Source: Xylaria sp. FL1777 (Eukaryota; Ascomycota; Sordariomycetes; Xylariales; Xylariaceae). Taken from it: a stretch of DNA of 64,000 nucleotides. The notes under the pieces are model-generated. The model had not been told where the DNA came from, did not search any database, and saw only the letters and a program-made list of their open reading frames with translations. Positions 37,701 to 50,329 of this stretch are shown one piece after another. The stretch covers positions 1 through 64,000 of the forward strand of contig MU400580.1 of assembly GCA_022578965.1 (NCBI GenBank), in the 5' to 3' direction. The translations under genes and the position numbers were made by a program. Position 1 is the stretch's first letter. Every line of letters begins with the position of its first letter.

Positions 37701-40700
37701 CGCGAGATCGTTGAGATACTGCTTCGCCGTAAAGAAGAACGAGACAAAACCGCCGTGCCACCTATATCAATTACTTCTAAAGAACCAGTCACGGATCAGT
37801 CAGACCCTGACTTCCCACATGATACACTTCAAGCAGCCTTGTTCAGCGGTCGACCTGGCTCCAGGGTTGCTATGCGACTTTTGAAGCGGATAGGCGACGT
37901 AAATGACGAAGGCGGCCATTTCGGGAACGCTCTACAGGCAGCTTGTGCTGGCGGCTACCTACCATCTGTCCGGTGGCTATTGGAGCACGGAGCGAATTTG
38001 AACTCTAGTGGCCGCTATGGTTCCGCCCTCAGAGCAGCCTGTCTGGGTGGACACGATGATGTGGTAAACCATCTTCTTGAAGCAGGAGCAAGAATCGGAT
38101 CGTCGTACCATTTCGACGCCTTCGAAGCTGCGGCGTCTCGTAATCACTTACCAGCGTTGATCCTGCTCATTAAAAATCTCCCTCCAGCGACAAAAAGTAA
38201 ATGTGAACATACAGGAAGAAGCAAGAATCCCCTGGAACCTGCATTGAGGTCGGCTTGCCTTCGAGGCCACGTCGATATTGTCCGATACCTATTAGCCAAT
38301 GGAGCCGAAGATTCAGCAGCACTAGGCCTTGAGGAGGCATTGACTTCGGGTCAAGAGGAGGTTATCGAAATCTTACTAGGAATCTTGGAAGAGGTGCCTG
38401 ACTATATCCGTCATCAAATCGTTCGATGTTCTGCAAATGACGTGTTGGATCTTGTGCCTCCTATGGAATTTAGTAGGCGATCCATCGAATCCCCAGATGC
38501 TAAAGCAGACCATCACGAAAGGAGTTTCCTTGAAACCAGAATCCATACTATATTGAAAGAGTCCTTGGAAATACAACCAGTGGACGCTCGATTCGTGCCA
38601 AACATTGATGCCGACTACCCTCAAGGGAAGAAATTCATCTGGAGACTTGCAGCCAGCCGAGCAAGCAGAGTAACTTTTGAAAGACTTATCTCCAAAGGGA
38701 TGCCCCTTGATGGTAATAGTAACCCCAGCTCAATTGAAATTGCAGCGCTCCACGGCAATCTTGAAGTCGTCGAGTTACTTCTAGAGAGGAAAGTAACTGT
38801 TGGAATGGCAGTGCAATGTGCCATCAGAGCCGGCCGTGAAGATATCTTGCGCCTCATCCTCTCCAAACAACCTGAAATAACGATAGACAAAACACTGGGC
38901 GTGCCTAGTTTGGCAGAAGAATTCCAGGATGAACGGATATATCCGCGATGGCCCGAGATGCGAAGTGTCGTTGAAAGCCCCATTGCTCTTGCGATGGCTT
39001 GGAAGAATGAATCTATTATTGAGCTACTTCTAGAGCACGGCAAGTCGACCGAGTGGCCCGAACCTAGTTTCACCCTCGTGCTTCAAGCATCGTCAGGTAA
39101 CAAATCCAATGTTCGGAGGCTTCTCACCCAGCTATACGGGTCGTCTATTTTACTTGGAGAGCTAGGGCTCAGAACAAACGCTCTCCATGCTGCTCGAGCT
39201 GCCGCTGCGAACGGTCATGTTGATGTGGTTGACACAATATTGCAGCTCGTCAATCCCCCACCGGACATACGCCTTGGTTACCTGAAAGAAATCGCCTATG
39301 AAGCAACCCTAAACGATCGGTTCGAGGTCTTAAATTTAATCGATGAAACTGCGTCGCCCGGTGAGCAAGAGCATATAAGCGGGATTAAGTTGCTAGCAGT
39401 ATCCTGCGAGAGAAGTTGGAGGTCAGAAGCCAGAGCTAAGGAAATACTTGACCTATGCAGCCCGTCTGAAGTGCTCCAGCTGTACATTGAAAAGGCCTTC
39501 CGAGAGGCCCTTGAGGTGGGAAACCTGGAGGTTGCGTGTTTCTTGCTCGAACACCCTTGTTCACAGCCCTGTTTGATTCCATTTGTGAAAAGTACACATG
39601 ATATTCTTCACGTGGTAATGAACTCGCGGCACAGACGTATCTGGTGGGGACATTTACACCTTGATGAGTCTCTGAAGTGTCAAGAGATTGTAAAGACACT
39701 CATTGGAATGGGAGCAGACATAGAAGGGTTAGATGAGCACATGCGACCACCGGTGTACTACACTTGCCGATACGGGCTTCCCGAAACATTCCAGACGTTC
39801 CTTGATCATGGAGTGAGCATTTCCAAGGTCTACGACACAACCACTGCAATAGTAAACGAAATACACGGATCCCCCAGTGAACACGAGGACAGCGATAATC
39901 GCTCAAAGGAGGATCGTAATAGCGGTGGTGCCAATCTTCTCAAGCTAACACTGGATTGTATCAACATCAATACGAAACCCCAAGACATATGTAAATCATG
40001 GGGACCAATCGTCTTAAAGCTCCTCGAAGCTGGGCTCCGCTGCGAATCGTGGGACGAAAGTATGGGGAACTTGCTATACGCGATCTCCGCTTCTGGAAAT
40101 ATAGAGCTGCTCGAGAAGCTCTTCCAGTACGGAGTTGATCCCAATCTACCCGTCAGACCTGGCAATTGCGACGAACATTTCGGCTCGGCTATTCACGTCG
40201 CCGCGGTAAAAGATCAAGTCGAGATTGTCAAAAGTCTACTCAAGCACGGTGCCTCTGCCTCTGCCAAGCAAACTTGTCGCCGTCATTTAGAGGGCGACAT
40301 CGAAGTAACCCCTGCCCAGGCGGCACTGCGATGGGGCCATGAATCCAGCAAGTGGGACCGTTTCTGGGAGGTTTGCGAATTACTCGTGGAGGCCGGAGCA
40401 GGGGAAGATGATTGCCGGGACGTCCTCAAAGCAGCTTGTGAACAAGGCAACATCCTGCTGGCTAGGCGACTTATCGACCGAGGGGCTCGCCTCTCAGAGA
40501 TGCCGATCACAATCTCCCTAGATATAGTCAAGCTGATGGTCGAACATGGCACGACCATCGATTCGCCAACAGGCAGGGCAGCCGAGCTTCAGCACAAGGC
40601 TATAAGAACGGCATCGTGTGACTTGCTGGAATACCTGATCGGAGAAACAGGGCTACTATTACCGGCTGGCCAGATAATGGAAGAAGTATTCACCAAAGCG

Positions 40701-41114
40701 ATATTGATGAAAGTGGAGAATCAAAAGAGGGTATTAGAAGTGATGCTGCAGAAGGGCCATCTTGCCATCAACGGGCTCTATCGCTGTGCCTGTGGAAAGA
40801 CTTGGACAAATCTATTCCAGCAACTGATCGTGAACCGCAACATGGAGCTTATTCTATGGGGATTGGCTCAAGGAGCTGATCCCCAATGTCCTGGCTGCCC
40901 CGATACGGCTATTTCCTTGCTATTCAGTCATTACACGCGTTGGTACAAAAAAGGGGAAATCAAGCTCATCGCCGAGAGGTTACTCGATCACGGGGCCAAC
41001 ATCAATGGTGTGAGGGAGGCACCCGAGGAGCAAGATAATACGCCATTGCAGACACCTCTTCTCTGTGCGTTCACCTTTCCTTCTATTTATTATCCGTGCG
41101 CAAGCTACTGTTAG
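34767..41114 (+). CDS. NACHT-ankyrin NLR-like protein, at least 2097 aa, 3' end at the repeat boundary
   Basis: Exon 1 (34767-36695, 643 codons) joins exon 2 (from 36750) over a 54-base intron with donor GTGAGA, branch GCTGAC and acceptor TTTAG; the only in-frame stop (TAG, 36747-36749) is the end of this intron. N-terminus: the NWD/NACHT_N-like domain (DPTHAALPWAGVRFLL, 96-111). NACHT: GIPGCGKS (334-341) and FLDGIDEVDD (447-456), the ISSRD sensor and a winged-helix-like end with FTFAHASIFEYF. From about residue 820 to the end lies a long ankyrin array (ALYLAARFGQLEAAKYLLQKGADV and many like it). The open frame stops at 41114 just inside the AT-rich block. A GTGCGT donor at 41065 with TTAG at 41111-41114 could be a further intron, after which only 10 codons remain. 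Ankyrin repeats normally continue, so the gene is probably truncated. Confidence 0.85.
36696..36749 (+). other. 54-base intron of the NACHT-ANK gene, length a multiple of three, ending in an in-frame stop
   Basis: Donor GTGAGA at 36696, acceptor TTTAG ending at 36749. The TAG of the acceptor is itself the in-frame stop codon. If the intron is kept, translation ends after 660 residues, giving a NACHT protein without ankyrins; if spliced, the reading continues into an ILDLCSGFL motif and the ankyrins. Confidence 0.75.
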
Positions 41115-41586
41115 TAGCATTACATGCACTATACCAAAAACACTAACACGCTACTAAATTAGCGTAATTTTTACTAAACACTAAAGGCCTAATTAGTAAT
41201 AATTTTATTACGCTTACGCGTAAAGCAAAACATTAATGCAGAACTTTATTATATTATTACGTTTAGTAATAACTTTTAAAAATAACATATATATAAAAAT
41301 ATTTATTATAAACATTTTATTGCGTGCTAATTTATAATAAACTAAGCAAATAAAAATTTAAAATATTAATTTATTACTAAAGCTTATAATAGCTAAAAAA
41401 AACAACAAACTATTACTTTAAAACATGCTTATTAAACAGTATGCTAAAATTAACTATAAAAATAAAATTTAAAGAAAAGTTATTATAACGCTAATAATTG
41501 TTTTTAATAAATTTGTATGCTTTTTTAAAAAAAATGCTTAAGCTAACTATTATTAAATAACTAAAAACTACATAAAAATATTAAAA
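41115..41586. other. Right edge of the island: AT-rich repeat DNA between the NACHT-ANK gene and the family C element
   Basis: GC content falls sharply over about 41130-41230. This and the sequence after 49448 are the two halves of the target into which the family C retrotransposon was inserted. No gene. Confidence 0.6.
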
Positions 41587-41779
41587 TGTTATAACTAAGC
41601 TACTTAAATACTTTAATATATATTATAGGTTATATGTATATATAAAATATTCTTTTTATACTTATTTCATAAAAGTTTCTTTTTTTCTTTAAGCTTTAGT
41701 TTTATTAAATACTTACTATAAAACTAAAAATATATTAATTATTATATTTAACCTTTAATGCTTTATATCTTTTATAACA
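41587..41779 (+). repeat. 5' LTR of family C
   Basis: 193 bases, starts TGTTATAAC and ends ATAACA. It differs from the 3' copy mainly by C/T and G/A changes. A TATATATAAAATATTC stretch near 41637 may be the old promoter. Confidence 0.9.
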
Positions 41780-44700
41780 ATTTTAAAGCTTTTTAAAATA
41801 AAGTTATTTATAATACTTTGTTATACTATAAAATAGCTAAACATTAACTAACTATATAAGCTAGTGCTATTTTTAATAGCTCTTTTTTAAAACAAACTTT
41901 AATAATAAACTAAAAACAAACTTAGTACAAATTATTTCTAGAACTAAGCTTAAGCAAACAATAATTATTTAGTGCTTTAAGTACTAATACTTAACTGTTA
42001 TAAATATAAATTATATAGCTTTTAGCTAAAATTAAAAAGCTAAAGCAATAAGTTATGCAGCAAAAAAATAAAAGCAAACAAGTTGCTTTAAAATTAAAAA
42101 TAGCTTGTACTACTTTTATTTTATAATTAAATAAACAAAAAAACCAAAGAACAACATTTTTAGAAAAACAAAAGAACTTTTTAAACTTTAAAAAACGATT
42201 TTGCAACTTAAGTTAAAAATAAAAATATAGAAATTCTAGTAATAATAACAACTTTTTATTTTCTAGCTTTAATAAAAAGCATAATTAAAGAAAACTTAAA
42301 TATTAATTATATTAAAATTGCTTATATTATTATTAATGTTACTTATTTAAAAATGCTAATTTTAGCTAATTATTAAAGTTTAATTATAACTTTTTTAGCA
42401 TAAAATTTACTTATTAATATTAGCTAAAATAAATAAAAAAACTTTAAACTATTTTTAAAAAAGCTAATTAAAAATTCTGCTATAATAAAAACAAAATTTT
42501 ATATATATATAGCAATATAAACTAAAACTATAAAAATGCTTATTAATTAATATTGCAAAAGTTATTAACCTTAAAAAAAAAACAATTTAAAACTAATTAA
42601 AAAGTATTTTTAAACTAAACTAAAACTTTATTTAAGCAGTTTGCTTTTTTATAAGCTAATATAAACATATAATTAAAACAAATAAGTTAATAAGCTAACT
42701 AAAACTTAAAGCTGTTTAATTAATACTTTGCTAGCATTAAACTTTAAAATATTTGCTAAAATAAAAGCAAAAAAGCCTTATTATATTATTAAAAACTAAG
42801 CATATTACTTTAACAAAAGTTAATAAACTATTATAACTTTTTGCTAACTATATAAGCTAATATAATTAATACTGCATAATAATACTAAAAACTAATAACT
42901 AAAAAACAACGCTTAAACTATAGTAAAAAAAAACTAAAGTTAAATGTTATTTAAACTACTAGTAAATTAACTCTAAATATTAAATAAAACTAAACTAGTA
43001 ATTAATATATTAGCACTAGCTATAAAAACAATAATACTAGTTTTAATAACTAAAACTATTATTATAAAAGCAATAACTATAATAATAGCTATAATAATAA
43101 TAACTTAAGATTTTATAAAAGCAATAATAACTATAAAAGCTAAAATTAATACTATAAAAGTAATAATATTAAAAGTTATAACTAGTACTAAAACCAAAAA
43201 TACATAAACAACTAAAGTAATACTAATAATACTTATACTTTAAAAAACCGTTATATTTTTAAAACTTTTTTAAATTAACCTTAAAATAACAACAAAAATA
43301 GTTTAAATTTAAACCTTTATAAGAACTTTATTTATTATAGCTATAAATAACTTAGCTATATTATTTCTAATTGCTTTTAGCTTAAAAGTAATAATAATAA
43401 TAGCAATAATAAAAACAATAGATTTAATAATTATACTAGCTATAATAATAATATTACTTAAAAACAAACTATTTAAAAAATCTAAATAAATAAAAACTAA
43501 AATATAAATAAAAAAAACTAAAAACAGCAATTAAAGTTTTATATACTCTTTTTATAAAAGCTATAATATTATAACTTAAAAAACAAATAGTAAGCTTAGC
43601 ACTAATTATATTAGCTATAAGTTTTAAGCTAAAGTTACTACTTTATATATTTATTTTATGTTATTTTTATACTTTTTATACTATTTATTTTATTAGCTTT
43701 ATAAAACTACTTATTAAAACCTATATTAATTTTAATTTATGTGCTAAATATAATTATATTAGTTTTACTTTTGCTTTTTATTATAAATTATAATAAGCAC
43801 TTTTTTGTATATTTATATTATAATATATTACTAAAAGTAAATTTTTTATTTATAAAGCTTATTAAGTTGTTTATAAATTAACTAATAATTGTAGTATTAC
43901 TTGCAGAATTAAGCATGTATATATAGCTATTAACTATAATTATTGCTTTAAAAGCAGCTTTTTTTTACTATTTTAAACTACTTTAAAAAATAAAAAAATT
44001 ATATTAAATTTAAGCATTAATTAATAGTTTTTTAAATTATGCTACTTTTAAATAAAAATACTTAGCTTAATTAAGTTTATAAAAGCTTGCTAAAATTAAG
44101 CTTGCTGCTATATTATTATTTAATTACTTAAATTTATATAGCTTAAAAAGTTAAAAAAAAGCTTTAATTACTTTAATTTTATAATAATTCTAAAAAAGTT
44201 TTATAACTTATTTAAGTTTTTTAATATTAGTAAAGCAAATATATTACTATAATTAAAGCAAAAAAACTTCGCTATTAAGCTAAAAAAAAACGTAGTTATA
44301 CTTTATTTTTTTATATACTTATTAGCTTAAAATAAGCTAAAAAAACTATAAAAATAGCTTAATAAAATGCTAAAAGCAAAAAAAATTAAAAAGTTTATTA
44401 GTTTTATTAGCGCTTTAATTTTTTTTATACTTAAAAAAAATAAAAGCTTATGTTTATATATAAACTATAAAAAACTTAATTAAATTATACATAAAAATTA
44501 ATATATTTTACTATTTATTTTAAAGCTGCTTAATAAAATCTTAAAAGCTAAAATCTTTAGCAAAATTAACTTTAAAAACGCTTATTATTGCTTATATATT
44601 TAAAAAAAAAATAAATAAAAAATAGCGTTTTATATATGCTATAACTACTATAAATTTCTAGTTATATTTATAAGTTTATTAAATGCTTTTGCTACTTTTT

Positions 44701-47700
44701 AAAGTTATATATAAAAAGCATTTAATAATATAATAAATATATTTTATATTGCATATTTTAATAATATACTTATTTTTTTTTTAAATAAAAATTTTTATAT
44801 AAAATATATTTAAAACATTATTAAAAAGCTACAAAAAGCAAAACTATATGCTAAGCTATTTAAATGCTAATTTTATTAAAAAAAAATTAAATTTTTAAGT
44901 TATATTATTTTTAGCTAAAAAATCAAAATAAACTTTTTATATATAAACATTATTTAGTAATAGCTTATATTAAATATTTATTAAGTGCTATAATAATTTT
45001 TAAAGTTTTATAACTTTTATTGCTGTTTTATAAACAGGTATTCTTATATTGCTGCGTTTTTGTTTAAATATTTAAAAAAAAACGTAATAAAAACAAAAAA
45101 AAGTTAAATTTTTTTAAATAGTTTTAAAAAAAAAGCTTTTAAAAACCTTTAAAATATATTTAAGTAAGCTATTTTTTTTATATATTTTAACTTTAAAAAA
45201 CAAATATTGCTAAAAACCGATTTTTTTAAGGTAGCTTTTATAAAAAATCTATTTTAGCAAAATAATTAAAGCATTTTTAAACTAGTTATGTTTTATTTTT
45301 AAAAGCTATTCAAAAAAAAAAATGCAGTATAGTACGCTTAACTAAAAAATGCTTACAATAATAAATTATTTTAAGTACTAATAACATTATTTATAAAAAA
45401 GCAATTTATTAGTTAAAATATTAATTAACTATGCTAATTTTTAAGCGTTTATAAAAATATTAAAGCTTAATAAAAAGCAAGCTTATTAATATTTATTATT
45501 AGCTTTTTTTAATTTTATTATTAAATATTAAGCAAGCAAAAAAAACAAAGCTAATTTTTTTTTGCGTTGTTTTAATTATATAGCTGTTTTACTTAATAAT
45601 ATTAATATTCTTTTAACATTAAAAAAAAAAGTTGCAATAGTATAGCAAGTTAAAGTTTTTAATTTATATTTTAGTACTTAAGCTAAAGCTTTATACTTTA
45701 AAGTTATACTTACTAAAAAAGCTTTTTTTATTTAAGTAGTTATATGTTTATATATATAAATAGCTATAAGCTTAAAAAAATTAAAAAATCTAAAAGCTTT
45801 TAAAAAGCTAAAAAACTTTATTTAAAAAGTTTAAAAAAAAAACCTTAAATGTTATGCAATTATAAAACAATTAAAAGCAAAAAAGCTTATAAATCTTTAA
45901 TAGTTAATAAAAAAATCCTTAGTTTATTATAAAAACAAAATTTATATTTTTTTTAAAAAAGCTATACATTTTTAATTTATTAAGCTATACTATAATAATT
46001 TTTTAGCTAAACATTTTAGCTAAAGTTATACTTTAAAACTACTATAATAAAAGTTTTACTAAAGCAATATAAAACTAAATGTTAAAAAGTATATATAAAG
46101 CTATATAATTTACTTTAGAACTAAAGCAAAATATTATTAAAAATATAATAAACTTAATGCTTTATTAATACTTAGTAAACTTATATAAAAGCTATTTATA
46201 AATTTTATTATAAGTTTACTAAAAACTTTTTATAAAAAAAAACCAGTTAATACTATTTTTATTATTATAAACAAATTTACTAAGCTTATATATTTATTTT
46301 TAGTTAATATTACTATAACTTTAGTTAAGCTAGCAGTTTTATTTTATTATAAAATTAAATATATTTATAATAGCTTAAAAAGTATTGTTTTTAATAAAAG
46401 TTTTATTTTTACTAGCTAATTTTAGTTTAATTTATATTATTACTTAAAAGTTAAATAAAAACTTTTAATAGCATTTTACTTTAAAACTAATAAATAAACA
46501 AAACAAATAAACTAAATAATTAAAAGCTATTTTAAGTGCTTTATAAATAATAAACAAACTAATTAGCTTTAACTTTTATTTTAAGCTTTTTTTGCTATAA
46601 ATTTTGCTATTAATTCTATAACTAAATAATTACTTTTTAAAGCTTTATATAGTTATATGCTAAAATTCTGTTTATTTATTAAAAATAACTTTATATTAAA
46701 AAAGATTTTAGCTATATAAAAACGTTTTAATAAATTATAAACTATTAAAAATAAAATAATAAAGCAATAATAAATCATAATTAATAAATATATAAAATAT
46801 TATAATAATAAGCATAAACTTATAACTTTTAAAACTAAAAACTTAGTAATACTATTAATAAAAAATATTAAGTTTAAAAATAAAAAATTAACGCTTAAGT
46901 TTATTAAACCTTTTTAAATTTTTTTTATAGTTAGTTTATAAGCATATTATATTAGTTTTTTAAAATAATATAGCTGTTTTTATTTTATTTTTTTAATTTA
47001 GCTGCTTAAGCTTTAAAAAGCTAAACATAAATATAGTTTATTTATGCTAAACTTTAAAAATAAGTTAAAAAAATAAAAAGTTAAAAATATAATAAATAAA
47101 ATAACTTATAATAAAAAAAAATATTATTTTATTAAGTAAAAAAGCTAGCTAACTAAGTATAATTAATAAATATTTATTACTAATATTATAGCTTTTAAAG
47201 CAATTAAAAACTTTAAAAAGTATTTAAGTTATAAAAAAAAAGCAAAACTATTAAACTAACAAAATAATACTAATTTATTATTAATTTAGCTATAAACTAA
47301 AGCTTAATTATGTTATATATATTAATTAGTTATTTTTTTGTTTTTAATTATGTAATAAGAATTATACTTATTATTTTAAGTTTTAAAATACTTGCGCTTT
47401 ATTAATAAGCTATATATAAAAACGCTATAAATAAGTTATAAAATCTTTACAAAAAAGCCTTAAAACATTAATTATTAAACTTTAAAACATTTTTATATTA
47501 AAAAAAGCTTATTAAATATTTTTATTTATGCTTATTAATAATAGTTAATATAGCTTTATATATATTTTTTTTAAAAGAAATAAAAGCAGCTTTTTAAGCT
47601 GCATATTTATAGTTTAAAACTTGCATTTTAAGTGCAATTAAATAAGCATACTGCTAGCGTTAAAAATAGTTTTAATTCTATTAAAAAACCTTATAAAATT

Positions 47701-49250
47701 AGTTTAAATAAAGCTATTTATAGCGCTTATATAAAAAAGCTTAATAGCTTAGCAAGCTAAAAATTTGCGCTTTATTACTAAGTGTTTATATTTAGCATAA
47801 TATTTTTATATTGCTAATTGTTAGCTAAACTTTATACAAAATAAAAACAAAACTATTTATTTTTATATTATTAACTTTACTAATTAATTAAAACTAAGCT
47901 TTATAAGTTAATAAAAAACATAAAAATATTTTTAAAAAGCAAAATTATATAGCTATAAAGTTAACATAATAATTGTTTGAAGTTTTTTAAATAATAGCGC
48001 AATTTTTATTTATAACAACTTTTTTATAGTTGTTTTTTTAAAAAACAAAAAAATAAACAAACTAGTTTAATAACTTTTAAATATATATTGCATTAAAATA
48101 TAACATAATAAATAGTTAACTTATTAGTAAAACTAATTTAAAATAAATATAAATTAACTTATAAGTTTACATAAAATATAGCTATTTATATAGCTTATAT
48201 AAGCTATTATTTTTAAGTTTTTAAATTTGCAAACTATATTTAAAAGCAAGCTATTTTTTAGCTAAAATGCCTTTTTAAAACGCTTAAAACAAAGCTAATA
48301 TACTAACAAACTACTTAAAACTATTACTTTTTTAATAGTTTTATACTTTTTATTTTTAGCTTTAATAGTTTATTTATAAAGTTTATAAACAAAAATTATT
48401 ATAAAAATAAGCTAACGTTTAGCTAGCATAAAAACTTTAATATTTGCATTAAAATTAAACTTATTTTTTGCGTTATTTATATTAAAATTACGCAAAACAG
48501 CATTTAAATCTTTATTTAAATTTATAAAGTTTAAATTATTTTTATTTTTATTTTTATTTTTTTTTTTTAACCTATAAAAAGCCTAATAATATTTACATTT
48601 TTATTAAAATTAAAGCTGTTTTAAAAAAAAAGCAAACCGCTAAAATTTTTATTTCTATTACTAAAGTTATTAAACTTTTAGCAAAAAAGTTCATTAAAGT
48701 TTTGTTTTATAATAAAATTAAACTTATTTTTAAATAAATTTAAACGTAAAGCAAGTTATAATAATTTTCCGCGTTTATATTTATAACTATAGCTTTAACT
48801 ATAATTGTATTTATATATACTACTTTTAACTACTATAAGTTTAAACAACATAATTATAATGCAAATAGTAATTAAAAAAAAAGCAGAAAAAATATAAAAT
48901 AAATATAAAAATAGCAGTAGTAAAATGTATAGCTAAAACTAATTGTTTAGCAGTAGCTAAAAAAAGAAAAAAAAAAAAAAAAAAAAAAAAAACATATAGC
49001 AATAAAAATATAAGCATAAAACTTGCTATAAATATAACATAAAACAAACATAATTTAACATATAAACATAAGCATAAATATATAAATACTTTAATTATTA
49101 TACTATATAAGCATTTTATTTAACATATTATATTTATGCTTAATTACTTTATATTATTTTACTTTATTATTTATACTTAAGATTAATTATTTTAATTAAT
49201 TTTACTTATATATAAGTTAAAAATAACCTAATTAAAAAAAAAAAAGTAGT

Positions 49251-49443
49251 TATTATAACTAGGCTATTTAAGTACTTTAGCACATATTATAAGTTATATA
49301 TATATATAAGATATTTTTTTTATACTTATTTTATAAAAGTTTTTTTTCTTTTTTAAGCTTTAGTTTTATTAAATACTTACTATAAAACTAGAAATATATT
49401 AACTATTATATTTAACCTTTAATGCTTTATATTTCCCGTAACA
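49251..49443 (+). repeat. 3' LTR of family C
   Basis: 193 bases, same length as the 5' copy. The start is degraded to TATTATAAC; the end is CCCGTAACA, less mutated than in the 5' LTR. Confidence 0.9.
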
Positions 49444-50329
49444 TAAAATAACATTTAAACATATTTATATATATATAATTTAAAAGCTTTATTATAGCTT
49501 TTTTATGTTTAGTTAATATATTAGCACAAATAAAAAGCATTAAATAATTATTAATAGTAATATTAGTTATAGTGTTTTTATATATTAAAGCAGCTAAACA
49601 AAAAGCTAAGCTTTACTTTAAGTTAGCATTAAAAACTATATAATTTATAACTTTTAGTAAGCTTTTTATATATTTAGTATAAAGCGCTAATATTATAATA
49701 AACCTTTAAAAAAACTATAAAAATATATATATATTAATAAAACTAAACAAAAAAGCAGCATAAGCATATTAATTAATAATATATATAGCTAAAACAGTAA
49801 TTTTTAAAAGCTTATAACTATTAAGCAAAGCTATTAAAAATATATAATTAATAAAAACAAGCTAAGCTATTAAAGCTATAAACTTAATAATAAAAAACAA
49901 GCTTTTAAAAAAAAAAAACATTAAAATTATTAAGTAAACTTTATAAGCTTATATAATAAAGCTACTAAAAAAATAAGTAGTATATATAGTACTAAAAGTA
50001 CTATTATTAATAATAAACTACTTAATTAATACTTTAATGTTTATTACTTAAAAAATAGTAATAAAAAAAGTTAAAGTTTAAATAAACTATTATAAAATGG
50101 GCTAACTAAGCTAATTAAAAGGCCAGGTGTAAAGAAAACATACGCAAAAAAAGTTTTATTTGTTAAAAAAATATATATTTAAACTACTATAAGGGTTTAA
50201 TACATGGACTTAATAAACTTAAGCGTTAAATTTATTAAGCTTTAAATTTAATAAACTTAAGCGTTAAATTTATTAAGTTTTAAACTTAAAACAATATAAC
50301 GTTAAGTTTATTAAAAAAAGCAACGTTTA
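49444..50329. other. AT-rich target DNA between family C and the truncated family A copy
   Basis: Continuation of the sequence interrupted by family C. No coding potential recognised. A short GC-richer string (AAGGCCAGGTGTAAAG) sits near 50120. Confidence 0.5.
50211..50286. repeat. Tandem repeat, 38-base unit, two copies
   Basis: Units at 50211-50248 and 50249-50286 begin TAATAAACTTAAGCG and are nearly identical. They lie where the repeat-rich middle of the family A LTR would be and may be a variant of it. Confidence 0.75.

Larger units (their letters stand above)
41587..49443 (+). mobile_element. Family C Ty3/Gypsy retrotransposon, complete (7857 bases) but mutated
   Basis: Bounded by two 193-base LTRs and a TAAAA target duplication (41582-41586 and 49444-49448). 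The + strand reads, through stops, as a reverse transcriptase at about 44390-45000 (LYINYKKLN, then AKIFSKINFKNAYY and an FNNIL remnant of YLDD), RNase H at about 45100-45450 and an integrase core at about 46250-46570 (VIINKFTKL and FYFKTNKQTKQIN, the H-P-Q-T-N-G-Q-T-E-Q motif after mutation). The order RT-RH-INT is Gypsy. About 2.6 kb between the 5' LTR and RT would hold gag and protease, not recognisable. Open frames at 43309-43530 and 48841-49047 are chance openings in low-complexity DNA. Confidence 0.88.

Noticed and set aside
48841..49047. - strand open frame with a long Phe run
   Set aside because: The run is a poly-A tract on the + strand near the end of the family C element.
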